Source: Salipiger mucosus DSM 16094
GTDB taxonomy: Bacteria > Pseudomonadota > Alphaproteobacteria > Rhodobacterales > Rhodobacteraceae
NCBI RefSeq assembly: GCF_000442255.1
Contig: NZ_KE557276.1
Coordinates: 292,621-356,620 of the forward strand
Reading direction: 5' to 3'
Length of the DNA: 64,000 nt
In this document: positions 41,694 to 51,143 of the stretch, piece by piece
Layout of the letters: the number at the start of each line of letters is the position of its first letter
Position numbering within the stretch: position 1 is the first letter of the stretch
Position numbers and translations under genes: made by a program
The notes under the pieces: generated by a model
Databases searched by the model: none
The model's input: the letters and a program-made list of their open reading frames with translations, nothing else
Told to the model about the DNA's origin: nothing

Positions 41694-42947
41694 TCAGCCG
41701 GCGAGCTTGACCAGCGCGTGGCGCTTCTTGCCCGCGCTGAGCTTGACCGGTGCGGTGAGGGCCGCCGCGTCGATCATCAGGCCCGCGTCTGTCAGCGGCG
41801 CGTCGTCGATGCGCGCACCGTTCTCGGCGATCAGGCGCTTGGCTTCCTTGCCCGATTTCGCAAGGCCCGAGCGCACGATGAGCTGCACGATGGAAATGCC
41901 CTCGCCAAGCTCGCTTTCGCTCAGTTCCAGCGTGGGCAGATCCTCTCCGACGCCGCCCTTCTCGAAGACCTCGCGCGCGGTGGCCTCGGCCGTCGCGGCC
42001 GCTTCGGCCCCGTGGCAGAGCGTGGTGACCGCGTTGGCCAAGACGATCTTGGCGTCGTTGATTTCAGAGCCCGACAGCGCGCCCAGCCTTTCGCATTCCT
42101 CGATGGGCATTTCGGTGTAGAGCTTGAGGAAGCGGCCGACGTCTGCGTCGGTGGTGTTGCGCCAGAACTGCCAGAACTCGTAGGGCGAGAGCATGTCGGC
42201 GTTGAGCCAGATCGCGCCGCCGGCGCTCTTGCCCATCTTGCGCCCGTCCGAGGTGGTCAGCAGGGGCGAGGTCAGGCCGAAGATCTCGTCGTCGAGCACG
42301 CGCCGGGTAAGGTCGATGCCGTTGACGATGTTGCCCCACTGGTCCGAGCCGCCCATCTGCAGGCTGCAGCCGTAACGGCGGTGCAGTTCGAGGAAGTCGT
42401 AGGCCTGCAGGATCATGTAGTTGAACTCGAGGAACGAGAGCGACTGCTCGCGGTCGAGGCGCGATTTCACCGACTCGAAGGACAGCATCCGGTTGACCGA
42501 GAAGTGCCGGCCGATGTCGCGCAGGAACGCGAGGTAGTTGAGGTCGTCGAGCCATTCGGCGTTGTTGAGCATCAGCGCATCGGTCTCGCCCTCGCCGTAG
42601 CCCAGATACTTGGCGAAGACCTGCTTCATGCCGTCGATGTTGGCGTCGATCTGCTCGGACGTGAGAAGCGGGCGTTCGTCGGCGCGGAACGAGGGATCGC
42701 CCACCTTGGTGGTGCCGCCGCCCATGAGCGTGATCGGCTTGTGGCCGGTCTTCTGCAGCCAGCGCAGCATCATGATGTTGAGCAGGTGACCCACGTGCAG
42801 CGACTGCGCCGTGGCGTCATAGCCGATATACGCGGTGACCACGCCCTTGGACAGCGCCTCGTCGAGGCCCTGGTAATCGGTGCAGTCCGCGAGGAAGCCG
42901 CGCTCGATCATGACGCGCAGAAAGTCCGATCGGGGGTGGTAGGTCAT
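41694..42947 (-). CDS. tyrS: Tyrosyl-tRNA synthetase
   Basis: TyrS charges tRNA-Tyr. The 417-residue class I enzyme has the HIGH-type motif HVGH (residues about 51-54) in [22 protein letters not shown], the tyrosine-binding [37 protein letters not shown] and the KMSKS-type motif [13 protein letters not shown]. An S4-type RNA-binding domain closes the protein ([32 protein letters not shown]). It is divergent from anmK with about 50 bp between the starts. Confidence 0.97.
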   Translation of the reverse strand: MTYHPRSDFLRVMIERGFLADCTDYQGLDEALSKGVVTAYIGYDATAQSLHVGHLLNIMMLRWLQKTGHKPITLMGGGTTKVGDPSFRADERPLLTSEQIDANIDGMKQVFAKYLGYGEGETDALMLNNAEWLDDLNYLAFLRDIGRHFSVNRMLSFESVKSRLDREQSLSFLEFNYMILQAYDFLELHRRYGCSLQMGGSDQWGNIVNGIDLTRRVLDDEIFGLTSPLLTTSDGRKMGKSAGGAIWLNADMLSPYEFWQFWRNTTDADVGRFLKLYTEMPIEECERLGALSGSEINDAKIVLANAVTTLCHGAEAAATAEATAREVFEKGGVGEDLPTLELSESELGEGISIVQLIVRSGLAKSGKEAKRLIAENGARIDDAPLTDAGLMIDAAALTAPVKLSAGKKRHALVKLAG

Positions 42948-42999
42948 CGGTGTTGCCTCTTATAGTCCGGCGCGAGGTATAAAGGCGGGTGGACCGAAG

Positions 43000-44100
43000 G
43001 TGAAGGGCAAGATCGAGGCAGAGCCGCTCTGGGCGCTCGGGGCGATGTCGGGCACCTCGCTCGACGGTGTGGACGCGGCCCTGCTGCAGACCGACGGGCG
43101 CCGGATCTTCGCCTTCGGCGAGGCCGGCTACCGCGCCTATTCCGACGATGAGCGTGCGGCGCTGCGCGGAGCGCTGGGGTGCTGGCCGGGCGACGAGCTG
43201 GGCAAGGCGCCGGAGGTCGTGCAGCGCGTCCATGCCGAATTGCTGGCGGAGTTTCCGCAGGCCGAGCTCGTGGGGTTCCACGGTCAGACGCTGGCCCATG
43301 ACCCGCGCGGGCGCGGCACCCACCAGCTTGGGGATGGCGACGCGCTGGCCGAGACGCTGGCGCGCGACGTGGTCTGGGATTTCCGTTCGAACGACGTGAC
43401 GCTTGGCGGCGAGGGCGCGCCGCTCGCACCCTTTTTCCACTTCGCCTGCGCGAAGTGGATTGGCGCGACGCAGCCCATTGCCTTTCTCAACCTCGGGGGC
43501 GTCGGCAACCTGACCTGGGTCGATCCCCGCTGCGATGCGCCCGAAGACGAGGGCGCGCTGCTGGCCTTCGACACCGGGCCGGCCAACGCGCCGCTCAACG
43601 ACCTGATGGCGGCGCGGCGCGGGGTGGACTGCGACCGGGGCGGGGCTCTTGCCGCGCAGGGGCAGGTGGCAGACGGGGTGCTCGAGCAGTTCCTCGAGGC
43701 AGACTATTTTTCCCGGGTTCCGCCGAAGTCGCTGGACCGGGACGATTTCCCGATGCTGCGCGAGATCGTGAGCGACCTGTCCGACGCGGACGCGGCGGCC
43801 ACGCTCACCGCGCTGGCGGCGGTGTCGGTGATGCAGGGCATGGCGCATTGCCCCGTGCCGCCCGAGCGACTGCTGGTCTCCGGCGGCGGGCGGCGGAACC
43901 CGGTGATGATGGCGATGCTGGCGGCGGGGCTCGACTGTTCCGTCATGGCGGTCGAGGAGGCGGGCCTCGACGGCGACATGCTCGAGGCGCAGGCCTTTGC
44001 CTATCTCGCGGTGCGCGTGCTGCGGGGCTGGCCGACATCGGCGCCCGGCACGACGGGCGTGGCCGCGCCCGTGGGCGGCGGACGCATCAGCCGGGTGTGA
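43000..44100 (+). CDS. anmK: Anhydro-N-acetylmuramic acid kinase
   Basis: AnmK hydrolyses and phosphorylates 1,6-anhydro-MurNAc during peptidoglycan recycling. The 366-residue ASKHA-fold protein has the N-terminal phosphate loop [66 protein letters not shown] and the C-terminal [14 protein letters not shown]. It starts with GTG at 43000. A divergent tyrS/anmK pair is a frequent arrangement in Rhodobacterales. It is convergent with the next gene (15 bp between stops). Confidence 0.95.
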   Translation: MKGKIEAEPLWALGAMSGTSLDGVDAALLQTDGRRIFAFGEAGYRAYSDDERAALRGALGCWPGDELGKAPEVVQRVHAELLAEFPQAELVGFHGQTLAHDPRGRGTHQLGDGDALAETLARDVVWDFRSNDVTLGGEGAPLAPFFHFACAKWIGATQPIAFLNLGGVGNLTWVDPRCDAPEDEGALLAFDTGPANAPLNDLMAARRGVDCDRGGALAAQGQVADGVLEQFLEADYFSRVPPKSLDRDDFPMLREIVSDLSDADAAATLTALAAVSVMQGMAHCPVPPERLLVSGGGRRNPVMMAMLAAGLDCSVMAVEEAGLDGDMLEAQAFAYLAVRVLRGWPTSAPGTTGVAAPVGGGRISRV

Positions 44101-44115
44101 CCGCGCGCGCCGGGG

Positions 44116-45051
44116 TCAGCTCGCGCTTTCGCGGGCACTGCGCAGCATCTCCAGCCGGCGGCGGAACCGCGGGGCATCGAGCCGCGCGGTGACATTCCGA
44201 CAGAGCGCCTCGGCCAGCTCCGAACGTCCGCTCGATTCGAGCCGTGCCAGCAGCTTTCGCAGGTAGGGCGTGTGGTCGCGGCGCGCGCGCATCAGCTTCG
44301 CGAAGCTCGCGCTGTCGAGCCGGTCCTCGGCGGCGGCGGTCAGGATCGGCGCGATCAGGTCCAGCCCGATGAGGTCGCCCTGCAGCGCGGCGCCCATGTG
44401 GGGCAGGCGGAACCGCGTGACGTTGCGCCGCTCGAACAGCGCGGAGTGCATGGCGTCGAGCCGTTCCTGCGGATCGTAGAGCACCCAGGCGTGCTGGGCC
44501 GCGTCGAGCATGTCCGGCGCGTAGCCGTAGCGCGAGGTGAAGTTCAGCCGCCGCATCTCGGCAAAACGGTCGTCCCATTCGGTCACCCGGGGATCGAGCG
44601 TGGCCTGCGGCTGCAGCATCACCACCCGGGCCCCCGGTGCGGCGACCGAGAAGGCGGCGGCGGCATAGCCGCAGGGCCCGGCGCCGTAGAAGATGACGTT
44701 GTCGAACTCGTCGAAGAAGCCGTCATCGAGCAGGGCGTCGAAGAAGCCGTAGACGCGGGCGTCGCGGAACCAGGTGTCACGGGCCGAGATCACGCCGAGA
44801 TGCGACCAGCCGTTGCGCTTGACCATCTCCCAGCCCAAAGGGGTCGCCGTGCCGGAAAGCGCCTCGATGCCCGGCAGGCTCTCGAAGGTCACGAGCAGCG
44901 TGTCGCCTTCCTCGACGAAGATGGCATGGTGACGCTTGCCCAACGGCTCGGCAAACCCCTCGGCCTCGCCGACCTCCGAGATCGCACGGATCCACTGACT
45001 GCGTTTCAATCCCGAAAGATCGACCCGTGAGAGGTCCGTTCCGTCCTGCAT
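44116..45051 (-). CDS. Lineage-typical conserved protein of unknown function
   Basis: This 311-residue protein resembles a family common in Rhodobacterales that databases often label phosphoadenosine phosphosulfate reductase. None of the expected reductase features (a P-loop SGGKDS motif or an ECGLH cysteine) is visible, so that name is doubtful. The best-conserved segment is FDNVIFYGAGPCGYAAAAFSVAAPGARVVMLQPQATLDPRVTEWDDRF, which looks like an alpha/beta-hydrolase or Rossmann-type strand-turn-helix with a GAGPCG nucleophile-elbow-like turn. The C-terminus (about 210-311) is helical. It starts at 45051, upstream of a surface-glycan cluster on the same strand. Confidence 0.75.
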   Translation of the reverse strand: MQDGTDLSRVDLSGLKRSQWIRAISEVGEAEGFAEPLGKRHHAIFVEEGDTLLVTFESLPGIEALSGTATPLGWEMVKRNGWSHLGVISARDTWFRDARVYGFFDALLDDGFFDEFDNVIFYGAGPCGYAAAAFSVAAPGARVVMLQPQATLDPRVTEWDDRFAEMRRLNFTSRYGYAPDMLDAAQHAWVLYDPQERLDAMHSALFERRNVTRFRLPHMGAALQGDLIGLDLIAPILTAAAEDRLDSASFAKLMRARRDHTPYLRKLLARLESSGRSELAEALCRNVTARLDAPRFRRRLEMLRSARESAS

Positions 45052-45184
45052 CTGCCTACCTTGTAACCTGGGACTCGGGCGCCGTGCGCCGTGATCGAGC
45101 CGGAAGGTGCCGTTGATTTGAGGCGGAAATGTGCAGTTTGTCGGGCAAGATTGCGAGGTATGGTTAACGCAGGCTCTGGCGCGT

Positions 45185-46234
45185 TTACCCTTTGCCGTCG
45201 TCGGCCGACTGCGCCCGCAGCGCATGCGCGACGAGCATCTGCGCCGCGCGGGGCGGGAGCGGCCTGGACGGGGGCGTCATCAGCAGGCGACCCATCAGCG
45301 CGCGAAATGGCTCTTCTTCCATCAGCATCCGGAATCTGGCGTGGCGCCAGTCGACGGCCGCGGCGTGCAGTGCGGCCAGTTCGGGGTCGGCCCCAAGCGC
45401 CTCGCGGGCCTCCGCCACGCCGGGCAGATCCAGCGCCGAGCGGTCCTCCTCGGTGTTGAAGTTGCGCTCGACCCAGTAGTCGAGCCCGAGCGCGTCGGCA
45501 GCATGCACGGCGCGCCCTCGGTCGACCTTGAGTAGGTAGCTTTCCATGGCACCCAGCGGGTAGTGGTTCAGCTGCGCGAGCGCGTGGTTCGGCCGGCCGA
45601 AGGGGGAAAAGATCTGCCGGGTCCGGAAACGCGGGTGCAGCTCGCGGCCTTCGCAATCGAACCAGCGGGCCTGCTCGACCCGTGACGCGTCGGGATCGCG
45701 CGGGCGGTGCACGCCAAGCTTCCCGTAGGTGCCGTCGTTGCGGTAGAGCGTCTTGAACATCGAGGCGCGCCAGGGCCAGTGCATGACGGCGGGCGCCGCG
45801 CGGGTGAACTGTTCCGGCACGGGCCGATCCTCATAGCGCACCACGCCCGCGTTGCCGAAAAGCCGCCATGTGAGGGTGATGGCCGTGGCCTCGGGCAGGG
45901 CCGCGATGAGCGCAGGCAGGGTCCGGTCGCCGGCGTGAACGTTGACGAACTCGTCGATGTCAAGCGGCAGCAGCCAGTCCGCCTCGCGCACCGCGGGCGC
46001 CTGGTCGGCCAGACGCAGCCCGGTGAACTGGATGCCCTTGTCGTGCGGCCCGTCGTTGCGGATGTGGGTGAGGTGCCCCAGTGCCGCCAGCCGGTCGAGA
46101 ATGGCGTCGGTGCCGTCCTCGCAGTCATTCGACAGCGCGACGACGTGGGTGATCCCGCAGGCGCGGTGATGGGCCAGCCAGTCGAGCAGGAAGGCGCCCT
46201 CGTTGCGGACGCAGAGCACGGCGGTGATCTTCAT
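45185..46234 (-). CDS. Family 2-type glycosyltransferase (Glyco_tranf_2_4-like)
   Basis: This 349-residue protein matches glycosyltransferase family 2 members with KITAVLCVRNEGAFLLDWLAHHRACGITHVVALSNDCEDGTDAIL at the N-terminus. A metal-binding DxD-type motif appears in WLLPLDIDEFVNVHAGD. Downstream, TWRLFGNAGVVRYEDRPVPEQFT and ALAQLNHYPLGAMESYLLKVDRGRA recur in its two neighbours. It likely adds a sugar to a cell-surface polymer or lipid; donor and acceptor are unknown. The ATG at 46234 skips ten weak codons. It is the last gene of a five-gene minus-strand group. Confidence 0.88.
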   Translation of the reverse strand: MKITAVLCVRNEGAFLLDWLAHHRACGITHVVALSNDCEDGTDAILDRLAALGHLTHIRNDGPHDKGIQFTGLRLADQAPAVREADWLLPLDIDEFVNVHAGDRTLPALIAALPEATAITLTWRLFGNAGVVRYEDRPVPEQFTRAAPAVMHWPWRASMFKTLYRNDGTYGKLGVHRPRDPDASRVEQARWFDCEGRELHPRFRTRQIFSPFGRPNHALAQLNHYPLGAMESYLLKVDRGRAVHAADALGLDYWVERNFNTEEDRSALDLPGVAEAREALGADPELAALHAAAVDWRHARFRMLMEEEPFRALMGRLLMTPPSRPLPPRAAQMLVAHALRAQSADDGKG

Positions 46235-46268
46235 CGCGCGCTCCGGGACTGTGGGGGTCTGCACATGC

Positions 46269-46967
46269 TCACCATCCCCGCCGGAAGGTCACGACCTTGG
46301 CCTCGGAGGCCTTGGGAAAATAGGTCAGGCCCGCGCGCTGCATCGCGTCGAAAACGGCCTGCACGCCGGCCTGTCCGATCCACTGCGGGTGCAGCTCGAT
46401 CACCGCGCAGCGCAGCCCCGACCAGTCGCCCGCCGGCAGCAGCTCCGCCTCGGCGCCCTCGATATCGCAGACCAGCACGTCGGGCGTCACCTCCGGCAGC
46501 ACATCGGCCAGCCCGTGGCGCGGGACCTGCACCGTCCCGGTGACGCCCTCGGGATCGGCCTCCCGGTCCAGGGAGGAGGCCAGGAAGTTCTGGCGAATGT
46601 GGAAGTCGACCGGCGCGCCGCTCTCCGGGGCGAGCAGCGCGTTTCGCACCTCCACGTTCTTTACGCCGTTGGCCTCATGCACCGATGCGATGTAGGGAAG
46701 CAACATCGGGTTCGCCTCGTAACTCACCACACGCGCCACCTTTTTCTTTACCGACAGCAGCGTCGACATGTAGCCGATGCCACCCCCCAGCTCGAGCACG
46801 CAGTCGCCTGCGCGCACCACGCGTGAGACGGCATCGCATTCCTTGCGCTCGTAGGTGCCGCCGCGCAGCGCCCCCCGAACGCGGCCGGTGGTGATCTGCG
46901 GATGCTTGGGGATCTTCAGCCCCCGCGAGTGGATGTAGGGGTCCCTGGGCGTCTCGTGGCCGTCCAT
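46269..46967 (-). CDS. FkbM-family SAM-dependent methyltransferase
   Basis: This 232-residue protein has a class I methyltransferase fold: motif I in AGDCVLELGGGIGYMSTLLSVKKKVARVVSYEAN, a following acidic strand end, and VTPDVLVCDIEGAEAELLPAGDWSGLRCAVIELHP, which is characteristic of the FkbM family of sugar or polyketide O-methyltransferases. It lies between two glycosyltransferase genes, so O-methylation of a surface glycan is the likely role. Its start at 46967 is three bases from the stop of the upstream gene. Confidence 0.88.
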   Translation of the reverse strand: MDGHETPRDPYIHSRGLKIPKHPQITTGRVRGALRGGTYERKECDAVSRVVRAGDCVLELGGGIGYMSTLLSVKKKVARVVSYEANPMLLPYIASVHEANGVKNVEVRNALLAPESGAPVDFHIRQNFLASSLDREADPEGVTGTVQVPRHGLADVLPEVTPDVLVCDIEGAEAELLPAGDWSGLRCAVIELHPQWIGQAGVQAVFDAMQRAGLTYFPKASEAKVVTFRRGW

Positions 46968-46970
46968 GGC

Positions 46971-49292
46971 TCAGCTCTCCGTGTCCAGCGCGAGGGCATA
47001 GGCCACCCGCTCGGTGTCGGTGAGGCGCAGCTCCAGCGCCTGCCGGTACAGATCCGCGAAGGTGGGGTCGGCCCGCAGCTCTGCCGCCTTGGCGCGGTGC
47101 CAGGCGAGACCCGCCTCGTGCGCCTGCCGCAGCTCGGGGTCGGCCATCAGGCGGTCGTACTCGGCACGGACGCGGGGGATGTTGCGCTTGATCGTGAGGT
47201 CGCGCGCGCCGGACCAGTCCATGCGGACCCAGTAGTTCAGCCCGATGGTCCGATCGACGTGCAGCGCCCGCCCGCGCTGGCGCTTGACCAGGAAGCTCTC
47301 GGCGCTGCGCAGGGCATAATGGTTGAGCTGCACGAGGTCGTAGCCGATGGTCTTGCGCGAGTTCCGCCAGCCATTCCGCAGCGCCTCGGCCGTCATGTCC
47401 GCGCCCGAGCCATTGACCCATTTCACCCTGTCTTCAAGGCCTTGCGCCAGCTTGTTCGGGCGATGGCACGAGATCTTGGCATAGGCGCCGATGTTGCGGA
47501 ACAGGGTCTTGAAGCCCCATGCGGTGTGCGGCTTGGGGCAGAACTTCGGGGCGCAGGTCTCGAACTGCTCGATTATGAACCGGTCGTCGAGCCGCTCCAC
47601 GCCGTTGTGGCCGAAGATCCGCCAGGTCATCGCGATATTGGTGGCCTCGGGCACCCGCGCGAAGAGGTCGTCCAGCGTGCCGGCGCCGCAGCGCACGTTC
47701 ACGAACTCGTCCACGTCGATATGCGCGATCCAGGCGGCGTCGCGGATCAGCGGCTCGTCCAGCGCGCGGTCCAGCGCGTGTTGTTGGGGCGAGTTTCCGG
47801 TCCAGTCTTCGTTCTCGCGGTGCTGCAGCACGCCCATCGCCTGCAGCCGGTCGAGGAGGCCTGTCGTGCCGTCCTCGCAACCGTTGGTGTAGATCAGGAA
47901 ATCATCGAAACCGATGGCCCGGTGGTAGGCGACCCACTCGAGGATGTAGGGCGCCTCGTTCTTCATGCAGCCGAGGATGACCCTGCGGCCATGGGTGTCA
48001 CGCGAGGGCCGCGGCGGGTAGGCGGCGGCAAGCGTTCCCTCGTCGATACCGCCCAGCCTGTCGTGCGGCGCGAAGGCCGAGCCCTGCAGCCGCGCGAGGG
48101 CCTTCAGCGCGTCCTGTGGCAGGTGGGCCTGCGCCGCGGGCGACAGCAGGATGCGCTTGCGTTTCGGCGCGGGCTTGTTCGGCAGGGCCTCGGTCTTCTG
48201 CGCCTGCTCGATGCGCCAGCGGAAGGCCATGAGGTACTGCGTCGCCCGGAAACCGCGCGTCGGATCGGCCTCCTGCCAGTCGGGCCGGGGCGGATCGGGC
48301 GCCAGGTGCGTGGGATCTAGGCCCGGATGCCGCCGCGCGAGATCGGCGAGATCCGGCGCGAAACGGGCCGAGACGGCGTGCAGGTCGCCAGGATAAAGAA
48401 CGTCTCCCTGAACCTTGATTTCCTGAAGGAATTTACGCCACGTCTGTCGTGGCAGTCCGGCGTCCCGCTGCGCGAGGAACCGCAGGAGCGCGTCGTTCAG
48501 CAGCCGGCAACGCGTGAGCCAGGCCTCGGCCGGAGGTGCGGGCGGCGCGACCGCCTCGGCCTTGCCGATCTGTGCGGCGATACCGAAGACCTGGCGCACC
48601 ACCTCTGTCCCGGCCTCCGAGTAGAGCTGCGCGGGGTCGAGGCTATGAAATGCAACCGCCCCGGGGCCGAAGGCGGCCTCGATCTCATCCTGCAGGCGTT
48701 TGAAATCCAGCCAGAAAAGGCCGCCTTGTACCTCCGGAAGCTGACCGGCGCGCGGCTCGGACGGTGGACGCGTTGCGAGCGCGGCGTCCCACCAGCTTTC
48801 GGCTCCGAGCAGCCCCGTCTCGAGCGTGAGCGACCGGGCACGTCCCTCCATCACCTGCGCGGCGTAGCCTCGGGCCAGCATGCGGGCCGGGTCGTCGAGA
48901 TGCGCGAGGATGCGGATGTCCTCGGAGAGCGGCGCCAGCAGCGCGCGCAGGCGCTGCCACTCGCTGCGCCGGCAAAGCGTGCTGCCCAATTGGTGGGCCG
49001 TGAGGATCAGCACCTCGGGCCGGTCCCGCGCGACCTCCTCGGCCAGTTTGCGCGCCACCTCCTCGCGCAGCGCGGACTGGCTCTCGGGCGTGACCACGCC
49101 GCGGTTGTAGCGCAGGCTATCCACGGCATCGGGGTCGGTCACCGCCATGAAAAGACGCGTGTGGTTCCGCGCGCCGGGAGAGCGGGCGTAGAGCACACCC
49201 TCGTCGCGCAGTCGGTCGCGCTTGGCGGCGAGCACGCGTTGCAGGCGGTCCGCGACCGTGGCGTCGGGACCGATGTGAACGTCGATCCTCAT
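46971..49292 (-). CDS. Two-domain protein: unknown N-terminal domain fused to a family 2-type glycosyltransferase
   Basis: At 773 residues this is much longer than its neighbouring paralogues. The C-terminal part (about 430-773) is a glycosyltransferase with GRRVILGCMKNEAPYILEWVAYHRAIGFDDFLIYTNGCEDGT, the DxD-type motif AHIDVDEFVNVRCG, WRIFGHNGVERLDDRF and DLVQLNHYALRSAESFLVKRQRGRA. The N-terminal part (1-420) begins MRIDVHIGPDATVADRLQRVLAAKRDRLRDEGVLYA and contains EVLILTAHQLGSTLCRRSEWQRLRALLAPLSEDIRILAHLDDP, reminiscent of the P-loop sulfotransferase-like proteins of marine alphaproteobacteria, but no clear PAPS loop is seen. The start overlaps the sulfotransferase stop by four bases. Confidence 0.85.
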   Translation of the reverse strand: MRIDVHIGPDATVADRLQRVLAAKRDRLRDEGVLYARSPGARNHTRLFMAVTDPDAVDSLRYNRGVVTPESQSALREEVARKLAEEVARDRPEVLILTAHQLGSTLCRRSEWQRLRALLAPLSEDIRILAHLDDPARMLARGYAAQVMEGRARSLTLETGLLGAESWWDAALATRPPSEPRAGQLPEVQGGLFWLDFKRLQDEIEAAFGPGAVAFHSLDPAQLYSEAGTEVVRQVFGIAAQIGKAEAVAPPAPPAEAWLTRCRLLNDALLRFLAQRDAGLPRQTWRKFLQEIKVQGDVLYPGDLHAVSARFAPDLADLARRHPGLDPTHLAPDPPRPDWQEADPTRGFRATQYLMAFRWRIEQAQKTEALPNKPAPKRKRILLSPAAQAHLPQDALKALARLQGSAFAPHDRLGGIDEGTLAAAYPPRPSRDTHGRRVILGCMKNEAPYILEWVAYHRAIGFDDFLIYTNGCEDGTTGLLDRLQAMGVLQHRENEDWTGNSPQQHALDRALDEPLIRDAAWIAHIDVDEFVNVRCGAGTLDDLFARVPEATNIAMTWRIFGHNGVERLDDRFIIEQFETCAPKFCPKPHTAWGFKTLFRNIGAYAKISCHRPNKLAQGLEDRVKWVNGSGADMTAEALRNGWRNSRKTIGYDLVQLNHYALRSAESFLVKRQRGRALHVDRTIGLNYWVRMDWSGARDLTIKRNIPRVRAEYDRLMADPELRQAHEAGLAWHRAKAAELRADPTFADLYRQALELRLTDTERVAYALALDTES

Positions 49293-49915
49293 GACGCGGG
49301 CAGCCCGCGGTTCTCGTTGGCCTTGCCCCACCACGGCAGGTCGATCCCGAGGTGCGCCGACAGGCGCCGGGACGCATCGGGATCGGCGGTGTCGTAGCGC
49401 AGGAAGCGCGGGTCGCCCGCGAAGATGCGATCGAGAAAGGCGTAGTGCGCCGCGATCCATTGCCTGCGCTCGAGCCGCGTCTCGCCGTAGCCGCGGGGCA
49501 TGCCGGGCACGTTGCCGCGCGGCAGCCGGTCGGTGCCGAGGTCGGACCAGCGCAGCATGGAGTGGGCGATGTCCGCGGGCGCGCGCCATGAGGCGACGAA
49601 ACGCAGGTCGGGATGGCGCGTCCGGAGCGCCTCGATCAGCCCGAAGTCCGTCTGAGGCCAGAGGCACAGCCCGCGCGTCATGACGCTGACCTCGGTCAGC
49701 GCGTCGATGCCGCCCAGCCGCTCCAGCGGATCGCCCGAGCCGAAGTAGCCGTCGTAGAGCTGCCGCGCGACGTAGCTGCCGGCGATCGCCGGATCGGGGC
49801 AGCGGCCGCGCCGGAGCTTGTGGTCCGCGACAATGAGCCCCGCACGCCCCAGCGCTGTGGCCAGCGTGGTCGTGCCCGACTTCGGCAGACCGAGGTTCAC
49901 GACACGCGGGCTCAT
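49289..49915 (-). CDS. Sulfotransferase family protein
   Basis: This 208-residue protein has the PAPS-binding 5'-phosphosulfate loop near its N-terminus (VVNLGLPKSGTTTLATALGRAG) and a 3'-phosphate-binding-type stretch (LRFVASWRAPADIAHSMLRWSDLG). It would transfer sulfate from PAPS to a glycan, lipid or protein. The small size leaves little room for an extra substrate domain. It is overlapped by four bases at each end by glycosyltransferase genes, so glycan sulfation is the natural inference. Confidence 0.87.
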   Translation of the reverse strand: MSPRVVNLGLPKSGTTTLATALGRAGLIVADHKLRRGRCPDPAIAGSYVARQLYDGYFGSGDPLERLGGIDALTEVSVMTRGLCLWPQTDFGLIEALRTRHPDLRFVASWRAPADIAHSMLRWSDLGTDRLPRGNVPGMPRGYGETRLERRQWIAAHYAFLDRIFAGDPRFLRYDTADPDASRRLSAHLGIDLPWWGKANENRGLPAS

Positions 49916-50937
49916 GACGCGAGACTCAGCTCCTGCATGAGCTCGTATTCGCCGGGCGGATAAGGGGGCAGGGCGCGCAGTCGTTCGCGCAGGTCTGCCA
50001 TGTCGGGCTGCGCCGACAGTTCCGCCGCGCGGCGACGGTGACGGTCAACGCATTCCGCGTGCAGACGCCCGATTTCACCGGTCTTCATTTCGTCCAGCGC
50101 CGCGCGCAGCGCCGGCAGGTGGCGACGGATCGAGCCGTCCTCCCAGGCGGGGTCGTTGCGCTCGCGCCAGTAGGTCTCGTCAAAGACGCGCCCCTCGCGG
50201 TTCACGTCGCCGCGGTCCGTCTTGACCAGGTAGCTGTCGAGCGAGCGCAGCGCGTAGTGGTTGAGCGTCGCATGGGCTCGCGCACCTGCGGCCGGAAAGC
50301 GGCGGATGCGGCGCGTGTTGGCGGCGGTGAGGAAGGCCTCGGGCACCGGCCGGCCCGAACCATCGGTCCATTCCGGGTGCCGGTCAGCCGGCAACCGGTC
50401 GCGGAAGAAGGGCCGGTGCGCGCCGTAGTAGTGCAGCGGAAAGTCCCGCCGCACCAGCGTCTTCACCTCGATCGCGGTTTCGGCGCACCACAGGTCCGGG
50501 TTGTGCGAGCGGGTGAATTGTTCGAGCACCGGGCGGTCCTCGAAGGTCTCCATGCCGTCATTGGCGAAGAACTGGAAGGTGACCGAGATCGCTTGAGGCT
50601 CGCCGCAGGCCGCGACCAGCGCGGGGATGGTGTGGTCGGTCGCGTGGATGTTGAGGAACTCGTCCACGTCGGCGATCCAGACCCAGTCGGCCTGCCGCAC
50701 GATGTCCTGCTTCGCGGCGTGCTTCAGTGCCTCCATCTGGTAGTTGCGCCCCTGCGCCGGGTTCGGCAGATGGCGCACGCCGTAGCCCCCCAGCGCGTTC
50801 AGCAGGGCGTCGGTGCCGTCGGTGCAGTCGTTCGAGTAGATCAGGAAGTCGGTGACGCCGATCAGGCGGTTGAAGGCGATCCATTCCAGCAGGAAGGGCC
50901 CCTCGTTCTTCACGCATGTCACGGCGGTCACGCGCAT
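49912..50937 (-). CDS. Family 2-type glycosyltransferase (Glyco_tranf_2_4-like)
   Basis: This 341-residue protein starts MRVTAVTCVKNEGPFLLEWIAFNRLIGVTDFLIYSNDCTDGTDALLNALGGYGV and has WVWIADVDEFLNIHATDHTIPALV with a DxD-type motif, FQFFANDGMETFEDRPVLEQFTRSHNPDLW and ATLNHYALRSLDSYLVKTDRGDVNREG. It is a paralogue of the two other glycosyltransferases in the group. The ATG at 50937 was selected because family members begin there; 61 upstream codons lack similarity. It is the first gene of the group, and its promoter must lie in the 206 bp divergent from the moxR-like gene. Confidence 0.88.
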   Translation of the reverse strand: MRVTAVTCVKNEGPFLLEWIAFNRLIGVTDFLIYSNDCTDGTDALLNALGGYGVRHLPNPAQGRNYQMEALKHAAKQDIVRQADWVWIADVDEFLNIHATDHTIPALVAACGEPQAISVTFQFFANDGMETFEDRPVLEQFTRSHNPDLWCAETAIEVKTLVRRDFPLHYYGAHRPFFRDRLPADRHPEWTDGSGRPVPEAFLTAANTRRIRRFPAAGARAHATLNHYALRSLDSYLVKTDRGDVNREGRVFDETYWRERNDPAWEDGSIRRHLPALRAALDEMKTGEIGRLHAECVDRHRRRAAELSAQPDMADLRERLRALPPYPPGEYELMQELSLAS

Positions 50938-51143
50938 CCCGTCGCCTCCGCGTCCTGCTTGTACATCTGTCGTCTCCGGAGGCCTGCCCGCCCGTGCCGG
51001 TTGCCGCGGGCAGCGGCCCGCGTCCGGCATTATGGGAAAATCATTGCATCTCCCTGAACACCCGTCAACGCGGGCGCCTGCGACCTTTGGGGGATTGACC
51101 GTCGGCCCCCGCGCGGGCAAGCCATTGGCAGGAGGAGACCATC

